Source: Alitibacter langaaensis DSM 22999 (GTDB lineage: Bacteria; Pseudomonadota; Gammaproteobacteria; Enterobacterales; Pasteurellaceae). From it: a stretch of DNA of 64,000 nucleotides. The position numbers were made by a program, and so were the translations under genes. The DNA lies in NCBI RefSeq assembly GCF_003096995.1, contig NZ_QENU01000005.1, forward strand, positions 54,174 through 118,173, given 5' to 3'. Under the pieces are notes generated by a model, which did not search any database, was not told the origin of the DNA, and worked only from the letters and a program-made list of their open reading frames with translations. Below, in pieces: positions 46,905-54,726 of the stretch. Position 1 is the stretch's first letter. Each line of letters starts with the position of its first letter.

Positions 46905-48767
46905 ATGGATCAAAATCCACAATCACAACTGAAATTGTTAATTGCCCAAGGGAAGGAGCAAGGTTATTTAACCTTTGCTGAAGTGAATGACCATCTTCCT
47001 GAAGAGTTGGTGGACACAGATCAAATTGAAGACATTATTCAGATGATTAATGACATGGGTATTCAAGTGTTGGAAACCGCACCTGATGCCGATGATTTAA
47101 TTTTGAATGACAATATTACAGATACCGATGACGATGCCGTAGAAGAAGCGACCCAAGTGCTTTCAAGCGTGGAAGCTGAACTCGGGCGCACCACAGACCC
47201 TGTGCGTATGTATATGCGTGAAATGGGGAGTGTGGAATTGCTTGACCGCGAAGGCGAAATCGATATTGCAAAACGTATCGAAGACGGCATTAACGAAGTG
47301 CAAAGCACAGTCGCTGAATATCCTGAAGCATTGACTTTCTTACTTGAACAATACGAGCAAGTGGAAGAAGGGACTGTGCGTTTAGCTGATCTCATTACTG
47401 GCTTTGTCGATCCAAATGAGAACTCTGGCACAGAGGAAGAGCTCGATATTGAGCTTGACGAAGAAGATGATGCTGTTGCTGCAGATGATATTGATGACGA
47501 CGATGAAGATGAAAGTGATGATAGCGATAGCTCAAGCGATGATAGTGATAACTCTATTGATCCAGAAGTCGCGCGTGAGAAATTTATGTTGTTAAAAGAA
47601 CAACATACCAAAACGATTGAAATCATTGCTAAACATGGTCGTACAAGTAAAAAAGCCAGAGATGAGATTGTTGCCTTATCTGAGGTTTTCACTCAATTCC
47701 GTCTAGTGCCTCGTCAGTTTGATAGTCTTGTGATTCCAATGCGTAGTCTGATGAAACGTATTCGCTCAGAAGAACGCCAAATTCAACGCTGGGCTGTTGA
47801 TTACGCGAAAATGCCAAAAGATGAATTTACTAAAATCTTTAGTGCAGCGAAAGAAACAAACGATGCGTGGTTACAAAAAATTCTGGATGGCAAAAAGCCT
47901 TATGCCGAAAAACTCGGAAAATACGCAGACGATATTCGCAATGCCATTGCTAAATTGCAACGCATTGAAGAAGAAACCAATTTAACGATACCTCAAATTC
48001 GTGATATTGGCGAGCGTGTTGCTCAAGGCGAATTAAAAGCCCGCCGCGCGAAAAAAGAAATGGTCGAAGCAAACTTACGTTTGGTAATTTCTATTGCGAA
48101 AAAATACACCAACCGTGGCTTACAGTTCCTTGATTTGATTCAAGAAGGTAATATCGGTTTAATGAAAGCCGTCGATAAGTTTGAATATCGTCGTGGTTAC
48201 AAATTCTCGACTTATGCCACATGGTGGATTCGTCAGGCAATTACGCGCTCTATCGCTGATCAGGCGCGCACGATTCGTATTCCTGTGCATATGATTGAAA
48301 CCATCAATAAGCTTAACCGTATTTCACGTCAATGTTTACAAGAAATGGGACGCGAGGCAACGCCAGAAGAGTTAGCAGAACGCATGGGAATGCCAGAAGA
48401 TAAGATTCGTAAGGTATTGAAAATTGCGAAAGAGCCGATTTCAATGGAAACCCCAATTGGTGATGATGATGACTCACATTTAGGTGATTTTATTGAAGAC
48501 AACACCCTTGAATTGCCATTAGATAGCGCAACTGCGCAAAGTCTAAAGGCGGCAACCCATGAAGTGTTGGAAGGCTTAACCCCACGAGAAGCGAAAGTAT
48601 TGCGTATGCGCTTTGGTATTGATATGAATACCGATCACACGCTTGAGGAAGTGGGCAAACAATTTGATGTAACACGTGAACGTATTCGTCAAATTGAAGC
48701 AAAAGCATTGCGTAAATTGCGTCACCCAAGCCGTTCAGAAACGTTACGCAGTTTCTTAGATGAATAG
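46905..48767 (+). CDS. rpoD: RNA polymerase sigma-70 factor
   Basis: RpoD is the main sigma factor. The 620-residue protein has region 1.1, region 1.2 ([20 protein letters not shown], about 98-117), a non-conserved insert that is extremely acidic between about residues 175 and 220 (D, E and S only in long stretches), region 2.4 ([20 protein letters not shown]), region 3 and the region 4.2 HTH ([17 protein letters not shown]). AAAGGCGG is the ribosome binding site. Confidence 0.98.
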   Translation: MDQNPQSQLKLLIAQGKEQGYLTFAEVNDHLPEELVDTDQIEDIIQMINDMGIQVLETAPDADDLILNDNITDTDDDAVEEATQVLSSVEAELGRTTDPVRMYMREMGSVELLDREGEIDIAKRIEDGINEVQSTVAEYPEALTFLLEQYEQVEEGTVRLADLITGFVDPNENSGTEEELDIELDEEDDAVAADDIDDDDEDESDDSDSSSDDSDNSIDPEVAREKFMLLKEQHTKTIEIIAKHGRTSKKARDEIVALSEVFTQFRLVPRQFDSLVIPMRSLMKRIRSEERQIQRWAVDYAKMPKDEFTKIFSAAKETNDAWLQKILDGKKPYAEKLGKYADDIRNAIAKLQRIEEETNLTIPQIRDIGERVAQGELKARRAKKEMVEANLRLVISIAKKYTNRGLQFLDLIQEGNIGLMKAVDKFEYRRGYKFSTYATWWIRQAITRSIADQARTIRIPVHMIETINKLNRISRQCLQEMGREATPEELAERMGMPEDKIRKVLKIAKEPISMETPIGDDDDSHLGDFIEDNTLELPLDSATAQSLKAATHEVLEGLTPREAKVLRMRFGIDMNTDHTLEEVGKQFDVTRERIRQIEAKALRKLRHPSRSETLRSFLDE

Positions 48768-48798
48768 TGTGATTGTTTAAGAAATATTCAAATAAAAC

Positions 48799-48828
48799 AA
48801 AGGTCTAGCAAATACTAGACCTTTTTTT
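48799..48828 (+). terminator. Terminator of the rpsU-dnaG-rpoD operon
   Basis: AAAGGTCTAG (48799-48808) and CTAGACCTTT (48815-48824) form a perfect 10-bp stem, 6-base loop, with seven T at the end. Confidence 0.93.
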
Positions 48829-48849
48829 GTGGAGTTTTATTGCCTTGAC

Positions 48850-48878
48850 TAGACTTCGCCGCAAAATTCCCCTATAAT
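48850..48878 (+). promoter_or_regulatory. Promoter of tRNA-Ile2
   Basis: TATAAT (48873-48878) has TAGACT 17 bases upstream (48850-48855); a better -35 match TTGACT at 48845 is too far. An uptake signal directly follows the -10 box, before the tRNA. Confidence 0.65.
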
Positions 48879-48910
48879 CGACCGCACTTTTCGTTCGAAA
48901 AACACTTCAA

Positions 48911-48986
48911 GCCCCCATAGCTCAGCGGTCAGAGCAGGCGACTCATAATCGCTTGGTCACTGGTTCAATCCCAGTTGGGGGCACCA
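48911..48986 (+). tRNA. tRNA-Ile2 (CAT anticodon, lysidine type); probable integration site
   Basis: The 76-base cloverleaf has anticodon arm GGCGA-CTCATAA-TCGCT and encoded CCA. Its body matches E. coli ileX (GCTCAGTGGT-like D arm, GACTCATAATCGCTTGGTC) rather than elongator tRNA-Met, so it is the CAU isoleucine tRNA whose C34 is modified to lysidine. The P4-type integrase starts 225 bases downstream, so the 3' end of this tRNA is the likely attachment site. Confidence 0.93.
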
Positions 48987-49116
48987 AATTATCTTTTTTC
49001 TTCTTTCGTTATCATTCGTCAATCTTCAATAACTCCTTATAAATACTGACTTTATCGCCTTTCTTGTTTTTTTCTTCATTCGTTTTCTTTCGCCTTTATA
49101 CGTTTACAGCCTGAAA

Positions 49117-49174
49117 TTTTAGGAGTATGTTTAGGAGTACGATCCTACTATGGTACTTTTAGCGTACTCCTAAA
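49117..49174. repeat. TTTAGGAGTA direct and inverted repeats ahead of the integrase
   Basis: TTTTAGGAGTA (49117-49127) and TTTAGGAGTAC (49130-49140) are direct repeats 13 bases apart, and GTACTCCTAAAA (49164-49175) is the inverted copy. They lie between the tRNA and int and could be integrase arm sites, an excisionase (AlpA) site or the int operator. Confidence 0.6.
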
Positions 49175-49211
49175 ATGCGCTAATCCCTTATAAATAAAGG
49201 CTTGGTGAAGA

Positions 49212-50429
49212 ATGGCTAGAATAACTAAGGCATTAACAAACACAGAAGTGAATAATGCAAAAGCGAAAACTGCAGATTATAAACTTATGGATGGTAAGGG
49301 GCTGTTTTTGCTTGTGAAGAAAACAGGCGTGAAAATATGGCGGTTTAATTATTTCAAACCTTATAGCAAAGCAAGAACAGAGATAAGTCTAGGCACTTTC
49401 CCGAATGTATCTTTAGCGCAAGCGCGCGCTATACGTGAAGAATATCGTGCATTATTGGCTCAAGATATTGACCCACAAGAACACCGCCAACAGATACAGG
49501 AAGAAGAGCAAGCAAGGCGTGAAAATACATTCTTACACCTTGCAGAGCTGTGGAAAGCTAAAATGCTGGTGGATGTCAAGAATGGCGAGTTAAAGGAAGA
49601 AACATTTGCTAAGAACTGGACTATCATTACTAAATATTTATTGCCTGAATTAGGTGCTATGCCTATAGAAAGCATTACGCCTAAGCAAGTTATTCAAACG
49701 ATTAGACCGTTAGACGAAAGGGGGCGAGCAGAAACGCGAGATCGTGCCATAGCATTATTAAATCGCGTGATGAAATTTGCTGTTAACTGTAATGCGTTAG
49801 AGTTTAATAAGTGCGTGAATGTAAAAGACCATTACAGCAGACCAAAAGCAGAGCATTTTAAAACTATACGCCCTGAAGAATTGCCCGAATTATTAACCGC
49901 ACTTAGAGATTATCAGCTAAGCACTCAAACAAAACTCTTGATTAAGTGGCAATTACTGACAATGACACGACCAAATGAAAGCGTTGGCGCGTTATGGGAA
50001 GAAATTGATTTAAATGCGAAAACATGGACTATTCCACCACACAAGATGAAAATGAAAGTAGCGCACGTTATACCGTTATCTACTCAAGCGTTGGCAATAC
50101 TGGCGAAAATGCGCAATATATCGAGCCATTGCCCTTATATTTTTCAAAGCGAGGTTAAACCACAGCAACCAATGAACAAACAGACGGCAAACCGCGCATT
50201 GCGTTTAATTGGATTTCATGGGCGTTTAGTTTCCCATGGGATGAGAGCTATTGCGAGTACATATCTGAATGAGCGCTTGATTAATTCAGACGTGATAGAA
50301 AGCTGTTTAGCGCATGGAATAAAAGACCAAGTGCGCAAAGCCTACAATAGAGCGGATTATTTAGAAGAACGAAGAAAAGTTATGCAGATATGGGGGGATT
50401 ATGTAGAAAGCTGTTCAAATGGGATTTAG
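49212..50429 (+). CDS. int: P4-type tyrosine integrase
   Basis: The 405-residue protein has the N-terminal arm-binding domain (DUF4102 type, about residues 1-85, with DGKGLFLLVKKTGVKIWRF), the core-binding domain and the catalytic domain. The catalytic residues can be seen as R in TMTRPNES, H-x-x-R in VSHGMRAIAS, a later H in CLAHGI and Y in KAYNRADY. Such enzymes insert satellite phages and islands into tRNA 3' ends. It lies next to tRNA-Ile2 and reads away from it. An uptake signal inside the gene (about 49897) shows long residence in this family. Confidence 0.95.
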   Translation: MARITKALTNTEVNNAKAKTADYKLMDGKGLFLLVKKTGVKIWRFNYFKPYSKARTEISLGTFPNVSLAQARAIREEYRALLAQDIDPQEHRQQIQEEEQARRENTFLHLAELWKAKMLVDVKNGELKEETFAKNWTIITKYLLPELGAMPIESITPKQVIQTIRPLDERGRAETRDRAIALLNRVMKFAVNCNALEFNKCVNVKDHYSRPKAEHFKTIRPEELPELLTALRDYQLSTQTKLLIKWQLLTMTRPNESVGALWEEIDLNAKTWTIPPHKMKMKVAHVIPLSTQALAILAKMRNISSHCPYIFQSEVKPQQPMNKQTANRALRLIGFHGRLVSHGMRAIASTYLNERLINSDVIESCLAHGIKDQVRKAYNRADYLEERRKVMQIWGDYVESCSNGI

Positions 50430-50453
50430 TCCACCAGCAAACGCAAATTATTG

Positions 50454-50476
50454 ACCGTTGGTAAGCGGTTTTTTTA
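50454..50476 (+). terminator. Weak terminator after int
   Basis: ACCG (50454-50457) and CGGT (50466-50469) form a short stem followed by a seven-T run. It is weak but well placed 25 bases after the int stop. Confidence 0.45.
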
Positions 50477-50481
50477 TTTTT

Positions 50482-50573
50482 AAAAACACAGCCACTATTT
50501 TTTTATTTTTCGTCTATAAATCTACAAAAAGAATAATAAAGCCTTATAGAATAAGGGTTGAACGCAAGTAGAG
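50482..50573. repeat. Left iteron-like segment, inverted copy of 56871-56962
   Basis: Read on the minus strand, this segment follows the same order as 56871-56962: CTCTAC, 18 bases, CTATAAGGCTT, then TTGTAGA-TTTATAGACGAAAA, an A-run, and CTGTGTTTTT. The surrounding DNA (50574-50650) has further TGTAGAC motifs (TGTAGACGTTTGTAGACATT at 50580-50599). The 370-base gap between int and the next gene has no ORF; it ends with an AGAGAAT/ATTCTCT hairpin at about 50738-50763. Confidence 0.65.
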
Positions 50574-50807
50574 CATTGTGTAGACGTTTGTAGACATTTT
50601 ATCAAAATTCTACTAAAAAATCCCCAAATAAATCACCTTGAAACTGTCTAAAAAATCAGTAAAATGACCGTAGAAATAAGAACACGAGTAAAAACGAATT
50701 AGCACGGATAGGCGCGGAGTAATTAACTGAGCCGACAAGAGAATAGCCCCTATTATTCTCTTCTGTGCTTTCACTTCACTGATAGGGGGTAACGTATAGG
50801 GGTGTTT

Positions 50808-51662
50808 ATGGGATATCTTTCTGAGTGTTTACCACGCAAATATTTTTCATTAGCTGAAACTGTAGAAGAAATTAAAAAAGAAACAGGTGTAGAGTTAACT
50901 GTTAAAGATATAATTCATTTTGTAAAAAATGATTTTCCCATTTTTGTTTATGTTTTATCTGATTATATAACTCCATCACTGCTATATTTAGTGACAGAGA
51001 ACCTAAGCGAGGAAGATGCAAAAGATAGATTTATAGATATTTATTTTTCCGAGCATAGTAATGTTGTTTTTTCTTACATGACATGTCTTGATGAATTTCA
51101 TAGCATTGAACTTACAGGCACATTTAAACAATTCACTATAACGGATGATTATTTTTCATTTCATGGGCTTTTAACTGTTCCTAGTGAAAAATTAAAAGAG
51201 ATTAATGATGAGATAATAATAGATGAAGACGAAATGCTAGGTATCAGAATTGATAATGAATGCTTATTAGATGTTAAATATGCCAATTTACAATGCAATG
51301 AGAGGGTAACAATACAGTACAGTGATTTATATATTACTGACAGCGATTTAATTATTTTGATTAAAGACATTTTAGGGCGTAAGGCGTGGGATTATGGATT
51401 TGAAAAAATCAAAAAAGAAGCATCAACAAAAATCAATGAATCTTCTGAAAAATTAAAGAACAACCAAAAAGAGATTAGGGGAAAATCAGAAACTTCATAC
51501 TTAAATATTATTCAAGCCTTAAAGGATGAATTATTGGCTACAGGTAAATATAAAAATCAGAATGATTTAATTGATAGTTTATCTAATAAATATATAGGCT
51601 ATCAAGGATTAAGTGAAAGTAATTTAAGAGCTAAATTTGCAAATGCTAACAATATAAAATAG
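50808..51662 (+). CDS. Island protein of unknown function (284 residues)
   Basis: The protein is acidic in its N-terminal two-thirds and basic with a coiled-coil-like stretch near residues 205-228 (ASTKINESSEKLKNNQKEIR). Its C-terminal 60 residues (SYLNIIQALKDELLATGKYK onward) look like a conserved terminal module, a type found at the end of several island proteins, but I cannot name a family. ATG 50808 is chosen over GTG 50802 because of AGGGG at the right distance. It lies between the integrase and alpA and is ended by a strong terminator. Confidence 0.75.
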   Translation: MGYLSECLPRKYFSLAETVEEIKKETGVELTVKDIIHFVKNDFPIFVYVLSDYITPSLLYLVTENLSEEDAKDRFIDIYFSEHSNVVFSYMTCLDEFHSIELTGTFKQFTITDDYFSFHGLLTVPSEKLKEINDEIIIDEDEMLGIRIDNECLLDVKYANLQCNERVTIQYSDLYITDSDLIILIKDILGRKAWDYGFEKIKKEASTKINESSEKLKNNQKEIRGKSETSYLNIIQALKDELLATGKYKNQNDLIDSLSNKYIGYQGLSESNLRAKFANANNIK

Positions 51663-51678
51663 ATCTAAATATTTCCCT

Positions 51679-51719
51679 AAAATCCATATAGATCAAGATT
51701 AGATCTATATGGATTTTTT
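51679..51719 (+). terminator. Strong terminator between the unknown gene and alpA
   Basis: AAAATCCATATAGATC (51679-51694) and GATCTATATGGATTTT (51702-51717) form a perfect 16-bp stem with a 7-base loop and a T-run. Confidence 0.92.
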
Positions 51720-51794
51720 ATTTCCAAAATCAATAGTTTAATACCCCAAGCCAAACAATGGCGAAATTTAACAAACCTAAAAGGGGGATTAAAC

Positions 51795-51977
51795 ATGACA
51801 ACAGAAACCAATCAAGAAACCTTACTTATCAAAATTGACCGCGTCAAAGAGATGACAGGTTTATCTACTACCACAATTTACGAACACATCAAAAAAGGAT
51901 TATTTCCACAGCCTAAGAAGTGCGGACGCGCCACGCGTTGGCGTTTAGCTGATATTCAAGCTTACATTAATGCTTAA
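51795..51977 (+). CDS. alpA: AlpA-type regulator / excisionase
   Basis: AlpA-family proteins are small MerR-like HTH regulators that activate excision of P4-like islands. The 60-residue protein has KIDRVKEMTGLSTTTIYEHI (about residues 13-32, HTH) followed by GLFPQPKKCGRATRWRLADI, the family signature. AAAGGGGG lies 8-10 bases before the ATG. Together with int it indicates an excisable element. It starts a run of closely packed genes that leads to the primase. Confidence 0.92.
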   Translation: MTTETNQETLLIKIDRVKEMTGLSTTTIYEHIKKGLFPQPKKCGRATRWRLADIQAYINA

Positions 51978-51993
51978 TCTATGGAGTGAAGAT

Positions 51994-52266
51994 ATGAAAT
52001 TAACTAACACTTCAACAGCAAGCCAAAGATCACTAATCAAAGCATTGTTAAGAGAACGACCACATAGCACGTTAGAGTTGCGAGCAAAGGGAATTTGCTC
52101 ACCCGCTCCGCGCATTATGGAATTAAAAAAACAAGGCCATGAAATCATCACTAGCACCCGAACAGAAATAGACCAATCGGGCATAAAGCACAATGGGATT
52201 GCAGTTTATACCCTACTAAGTGAACCACAACAAGAAACACAGGGAGAGCAACACTATGACAACTAA
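51994..52266 (+). CDS. Small winged-helix-like DNA-binding protein
   Basis: From ATG 51994 (GGAG 10 bases upstream) the protein has 90 residues. The middle, SQRSLIKALLRERPHSTLEL followed by SPAPRIMELKKQGHEI, has the layout of a winged helix of the type found next to phage replication genes in Pasteurellaceae. No enzymatic motif is present. Its end overlaps the start of the Rha-type gene by 11 bases. Confidence 0.7.
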   Translation: MKLTNTSTASQRSLIKALLRERPHSTLELRAKGICSPAPRIMELKKQGHEIITSTRTEIDQSGIKHNGIAVYTLLSEPQQETQGEQHYDN

Positions 52267-52963
52267 TCATTCTATCTGTGCAGATTTATTCTCGCATATT
52301 GTTAAGAACATCAAAGGCAATGCAATGACAACAAGCCGAGATGTGGCCCATGTTTTTGGTAAAGAACATAAAAACGTTTTACAAGCTATCGAAAATTTAG
52401 ATTGTTCAGATGATTTTAACGAGCTGAATTTTCAGCCGGTTAAATACATTGACGAAAAAGGCGAGAAACGTCCGATGTACAGAATGACACGTGACGGCTT
52501 TTCATTTTTGGTCATGGGTTTTCGTGGCAAGAAATCGGCTGAATTTAAAGAGAAGTTTATTCAACGATTTAATGAAATGGAAAGTTGGATCGGCAAACGC
52601 TACCAATTAAAACACGACCAACACCGCATGAATGACGCTATTCAATATCGTGAAACCATTACAGGCAAGCAAAATAAACACGCTTACGCACAGGAAAACA
52701 ATTTGATTTATCTCGTGGCATTAGGTGCGAACCGTAAGCAATGGTTACAGGCGCAAGGATTGCCTACAGATGACGAAATTCGCCAACATCTGAGTGAAAA
52801 ACAGCTTGAACTAATCGATATGTTGACCAGTGAAAATGCAACGATGATCAAGTTAGGAATGAATTACGAGATCCGAAAAGCGCAGTTAACTTTTAGTGCG
52901 ACTTATTTCAAGGTACGTAATGGATTAATCAACAAACAAGGCTCAAGCACGGCAACGAAATAA
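52256..52963 (+). CDS. Rha family phage regulatory protein
   Basis: Rha proteins are phage regulators that interfere with growth in some hosts. The 235-residue protein has the pRha domain (about residues 20-110) with TSRDVAHVFGKEHKNVLQAI, FQPVKYIDEKGEKRPMYRMT and FLVMGFRGKKSAEFKEKFI. The C-terminal half (about 115-235) is a separate, mostly helical domain that I cannot name. The start at ATG 52256 follows GGGAGAG; the frame is open from a GTG 36 bases earlier. Confidence 0.88.
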   Translation: MTTNHSICADLFSHIVKNIKGNAMTTSRDVAHVFGKEHKNVLQAIENLDCSDDFNELNFQPVKYIDEKGEKRPMYRMTRDGFSFLVMGFRGKKSAEFKEKFIQRFNEMESWIGKRYQLKHDQHRMNDAIQYRETITGKQNKHAYAQENNLIYLVALGANRKQWLQAQGLPTDDEIRQHLSEKQLELIDMLTSENATMIKLGMNYEIRKAQLTFSATYFKVRNGLINKQGSSTATK

Positions 52964-52978
52964 AGACTTTCGGGAGCA

Positions 52979-52996
52979 GTACGCGCGCGCGCGACC
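52979..52996. repeat. Alternating CG tract
   Basis: GTACGCGCGCGCGCGACC lies in the short gap between the Rha-type gene and the next gene. A run of alternating CG of this length stands out in AT-rich DNA and can adopt Z-form. Confidence 0.7.
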
Positions 52997-53026
52997 ACCG
53001 CTAAAATCATTTAAGGAAATCAGAGA

Positions 53027-53440
53027 ATGAAAACACTCAAACCAAACTTTAAAACCTACCCACAATTTAACCGCACTTTTGCTATTTCAAAGCAAAGCGC
53101 AGAACACTGTAAAAGCGATTTTCCCGACTGCTATCACTTCAAGAAGTTACAGGCTAAGGAATGTATTGAACTTGCTGAACGATTGCAAATGGGGCTTTCT
53201 TTGTTGGTGGAATTACGCAATCATGGCGTAACCCTATCCGCAGAGCAAAACAAACAATACAAGGCTTTCAGAAATGGCGCACGTTATTTAATTCAGCAGT
53301 TTCAGGGATTGGCTGAACATATCGAGAATGTAGAAAAAGGCAACTATACGCCCGTAGTAGTTGAATGGTGGAAGTCCACCAGCAAGGGGGAAAATGATTT
53401 AAATCAAAATACAGTGGAGCAGTCCAAAAATGAAATGTAG
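53027..53440 (+). CDS. Island protein of unknown function (137 residues)
   Basis: The protein is basic and mainly helical, with no motif I recognise. It begins MKTLKPNFKTYPQFNRTF, and codons for NRTF lie in an uptake signal (AACCGCACTTT). AAGGAA precedes the ATG. Its last codons overlap the start of the next gene (53430), which suggests coupled translation in the alpA-to-primase run. Confidence 0.7.
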   Translation: MKTLKPNFKTYPQFNRTFAISKQSAEHCKSDFPDCYHFKKLQAKECIELAERLQMGLSLLVELRNHGVTLSAEQNKQYKAFRNGARYLIQQFQGLAEHIENVEKGNYTPVVVEWWKSTSKGENDLNQNTVEQSKNEM

Positions 53441-53711
53441 AACCGCTAAAGAATTTTTGCGCCCTATGGCTATTGAGCATTACATCACAAATCGGAATAG
53501 TCGTTTATTCATCTTCATGAGCCTTTACAGCGATGAAGAGCCTTACCCAATAGAAGACTTGATTCAAGTGCAAAAATCGCGTGTTGCGTTGCTTATGGCG
53601 GATTTTGAACGATTGCCGACAGCGTTCTTAGAAACTGAATTACTGTTTGCTAAAAAAATGCTCACACAGATAGAAAAACGTGCGGCAGAACTCACAAACA
53701 CTAACAAATAA
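53430..53711 (+). CDS. Island protein of unknown function (93 residues)
   Basis: The 93-residue product begins MKCRTAKEFLRPMAIEHYIT and is predicted to be mostly helical. It overlaps the preceding gene by 11 bases and has GGAG 10 bases before its ATG. No family is recognised. A short perfect hairpin (CCGTTCA/TGAACGG, 53723-53738) follows it. Confidence 0.65.
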   Translation: MKCRTAKEFLRPMAIEHYITNRNSRLFIFMSLYSDEEPYPIEDLIQVQKSRVALLMADFERLPTAFLETELLFAKKMLTQIEKRAAELTNTNK

Positions 53712-53755
53712 CCAATAAAAAACCGTTCAAATGAACGGCTTGAAAGGATTTAAAT

Positions 53756-54301
53756 ATGAAATTAACTAATGCAGAGTATAGCACTCTCTTAAATATTTTT
53801 CATGATGATTTCATTGAAAAAACATCAAAAGCAATCTATTCTTGTAGCGTAGTCGCAAAATCGACTACCGAGCCTGGAAACTCGAATTATTTACTAATGG
53901 CGAATAGCACGCCCAAAGCGTGTTTTTTTATTCGTAGCACACGCACACCTAAAGAAAACAGAATGCAGATTCGCATTGTGGCATTTCTCTCAATGGTAGC
54001 GTGTAGCGGGAAAGGTTTCGCCCTTTGCTGTGTTCCATTAGTCGCAGTTTTCCAGCCCGTTACACGTTACCGCCCTAAGCCTGGAAACTTCAGCGTGGTA
54101 ACTTCTTCAAATTTACTAATGGAGTTATCAGCCATGATCTACCTATTCAAAGCCGTAAACCGTTCAGATTTACGCAATACAGCAAAACACTACTCAGCCT
54201 TTCCAAAATACACCGTGCGCATTAATGCTGACACGTTAGCACAAGCACGCGCCAAAATTGCCCCTTTCTTTGTTGTGTTGAGGGAGGTGTGCAATGACTA
54301 G
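53756..54301 (+). CDS. Icd/Ash-like phage protein
   Basis: The 181-residue frame resembles the Icd (host cell division inhibitor)/Ash proteins of P4-like phages: the AKSTTEPGNSNYL segment (about residues 35-47) corresponds to the family block written SKSRTTPGAGLPR in enterobacterial members, and the C-terminal YLFKAVNRSDLRNTAKHYSA to LAQARAKIAPFFVVL is the typical second block. ATG 54119 or 54134 could start a shorter C-terminal product. The frame contains a terminator hairpin (53908-53932) and repeats (see below), so part of it may be RNA rather than protein-coding. Confidence 0.6.
   Translation: MKLTNAEYSTLLNIFHDDFIEKTSKAIYSCSVVAKSTTEPGNSNYLLMANSTPKACFFIRSTRTPKENRMQIRIVAFLSMVACSGKGFALCCVPLVAVFQPVTRYRPKPGNFSVVTSSNLLMELSAMIYLFKAVNRSDLRNTAKHYSAFPKYTVRINADTLAQARAKIAPFFVVLREVCND
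53844..53932 (+). ncRNA. Candidate C4/CI-type regulatory RNA
   Basis: The segment holds a GTCGCAAAATCGAC hairpin (about 53852-53865), the block AGCCTGGAAACT...TTTACTAATGG (53871-53900), and ends in an intrinsic terminator. The same blocks recur in the same order about 150-220 bases downstream, in front of the second Icd-like half. P4 and P1 phages make a short RNA (CI/C4) of this layout that controls their immunity or antirepressor genes by pairing. The assignment is inferred from layout. Confidence 0.4.
53908..53932 (+). terminator. Intrinsic terminator inside the Icd-like frame
   Basis: CACGC and GCGTG arms with a CCAAA loop are followed by seven T (about 53908-53929). It lies in the middle of the open reading frame, where a terminator would cut the mRNA. 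Confidence 0.75.
53994..54122 (+). repeat. Second repeat set, in front of the short Icd-like start
   Basis: Blocks GTAGCGT (about 53997), TAGTCGCA (54039-54046), TTACCG (54067), AGCCTGGAAACT (54078-54089) and TTTACTAATGG (54112-54122) repeat blocks at 53844, 53850, 53866, 53871 and 53890 in the same order with larger spacing. GGTAGCGTG can pair with CACGTTACC (54064-54072), and AGTTTTCCAG (54046-54055) can pair with CTGGAAACT of either set. Confidence 0.6.
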
Positions 54302-54479
54302 AACTACACAAGTCCAACATTATTTGCAAGCACAATCCCGTTTATGGGAAGCCTACACCATTATTTTAATGGCGGCCAATGCAAATGAAAAAGAAATCAA
54401 CGTTACTGATATGCAGGCAGCTTTGCGCGGTGCGTTGATATTAATGGATCAAGGTTTAGAGCATTTTGGGGAGGTGTAA
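54294..54479 (+). CDS. Island protein of unknown function (61 residues)
   Basis: A small helical protein beginning MTRTTQVQHYLQAQSRLWEA. It overlaps the Icd-like gene by 8 bases and has GGGAGG ahead of its ATG. No motif is recognised. It belongs to the packed run before the primase. Confidence 0.6.
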   Translation: MTRTTQVQHYLQAQSRLWEAYTIILMAANANEKEINVTDMQAALRGALILMDQGLEHFGEV

Positions 54480-54480
54480 A

Positions 54481-54726
54481 ATGAATAAATCTGATTTAGA
54501 ACTTCAATTAGGGGAGTTAGAAAGTGGTATTGAAAATCTTCATCAACCAGCGACCATCATCCACGCCCTAGCACATTATTCTGACTTGAATAAATTTGAT
54601 ATTAGCGAGTTAGAAGAAACCCTAAAGGGTATTAATACGGTACTTTATTATCATATTAATTCCCTAGCTGAACGTGTGGAATTTATAAAAACAAAGCTAG
54701 GGGGCAATGATGACAAAACTCACTAA
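54481..54726 (+). CDS. Island protein of unknown function (81 residues)
   Basis: An acidic, helical 81-residue protein beginning MNKSDLELQLGELESGIENL. GGGGAGG precedes ATG 54481, one base after the previous stop codon. Its 3' end overlaps the primase start by about 17 bases, a sign of coupled translation. No family is recognised. Confidence 0.6.
   Translation: MNKSDLELQLGELESGIENLHQPATIIHALAHYSDLNKFDISELEETLKGINTVLYYHINSLAERVEFIKTKLGGNDDKTH

Noticed and set aside
47063..47692. Serine-rich minus-strand frame of 209 codons
   Set aside because: It is the complement of the acidic stretch of rpoD, where GAT/GAA codons give long serine runs on the other strand.
48911..48986. Elongator or initiator tRNA-Met
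   Set aside because: The anticodon is CAT, but the body matches the lysidine-type tRNA-Ile2 (ileX), not tRNA-Met.
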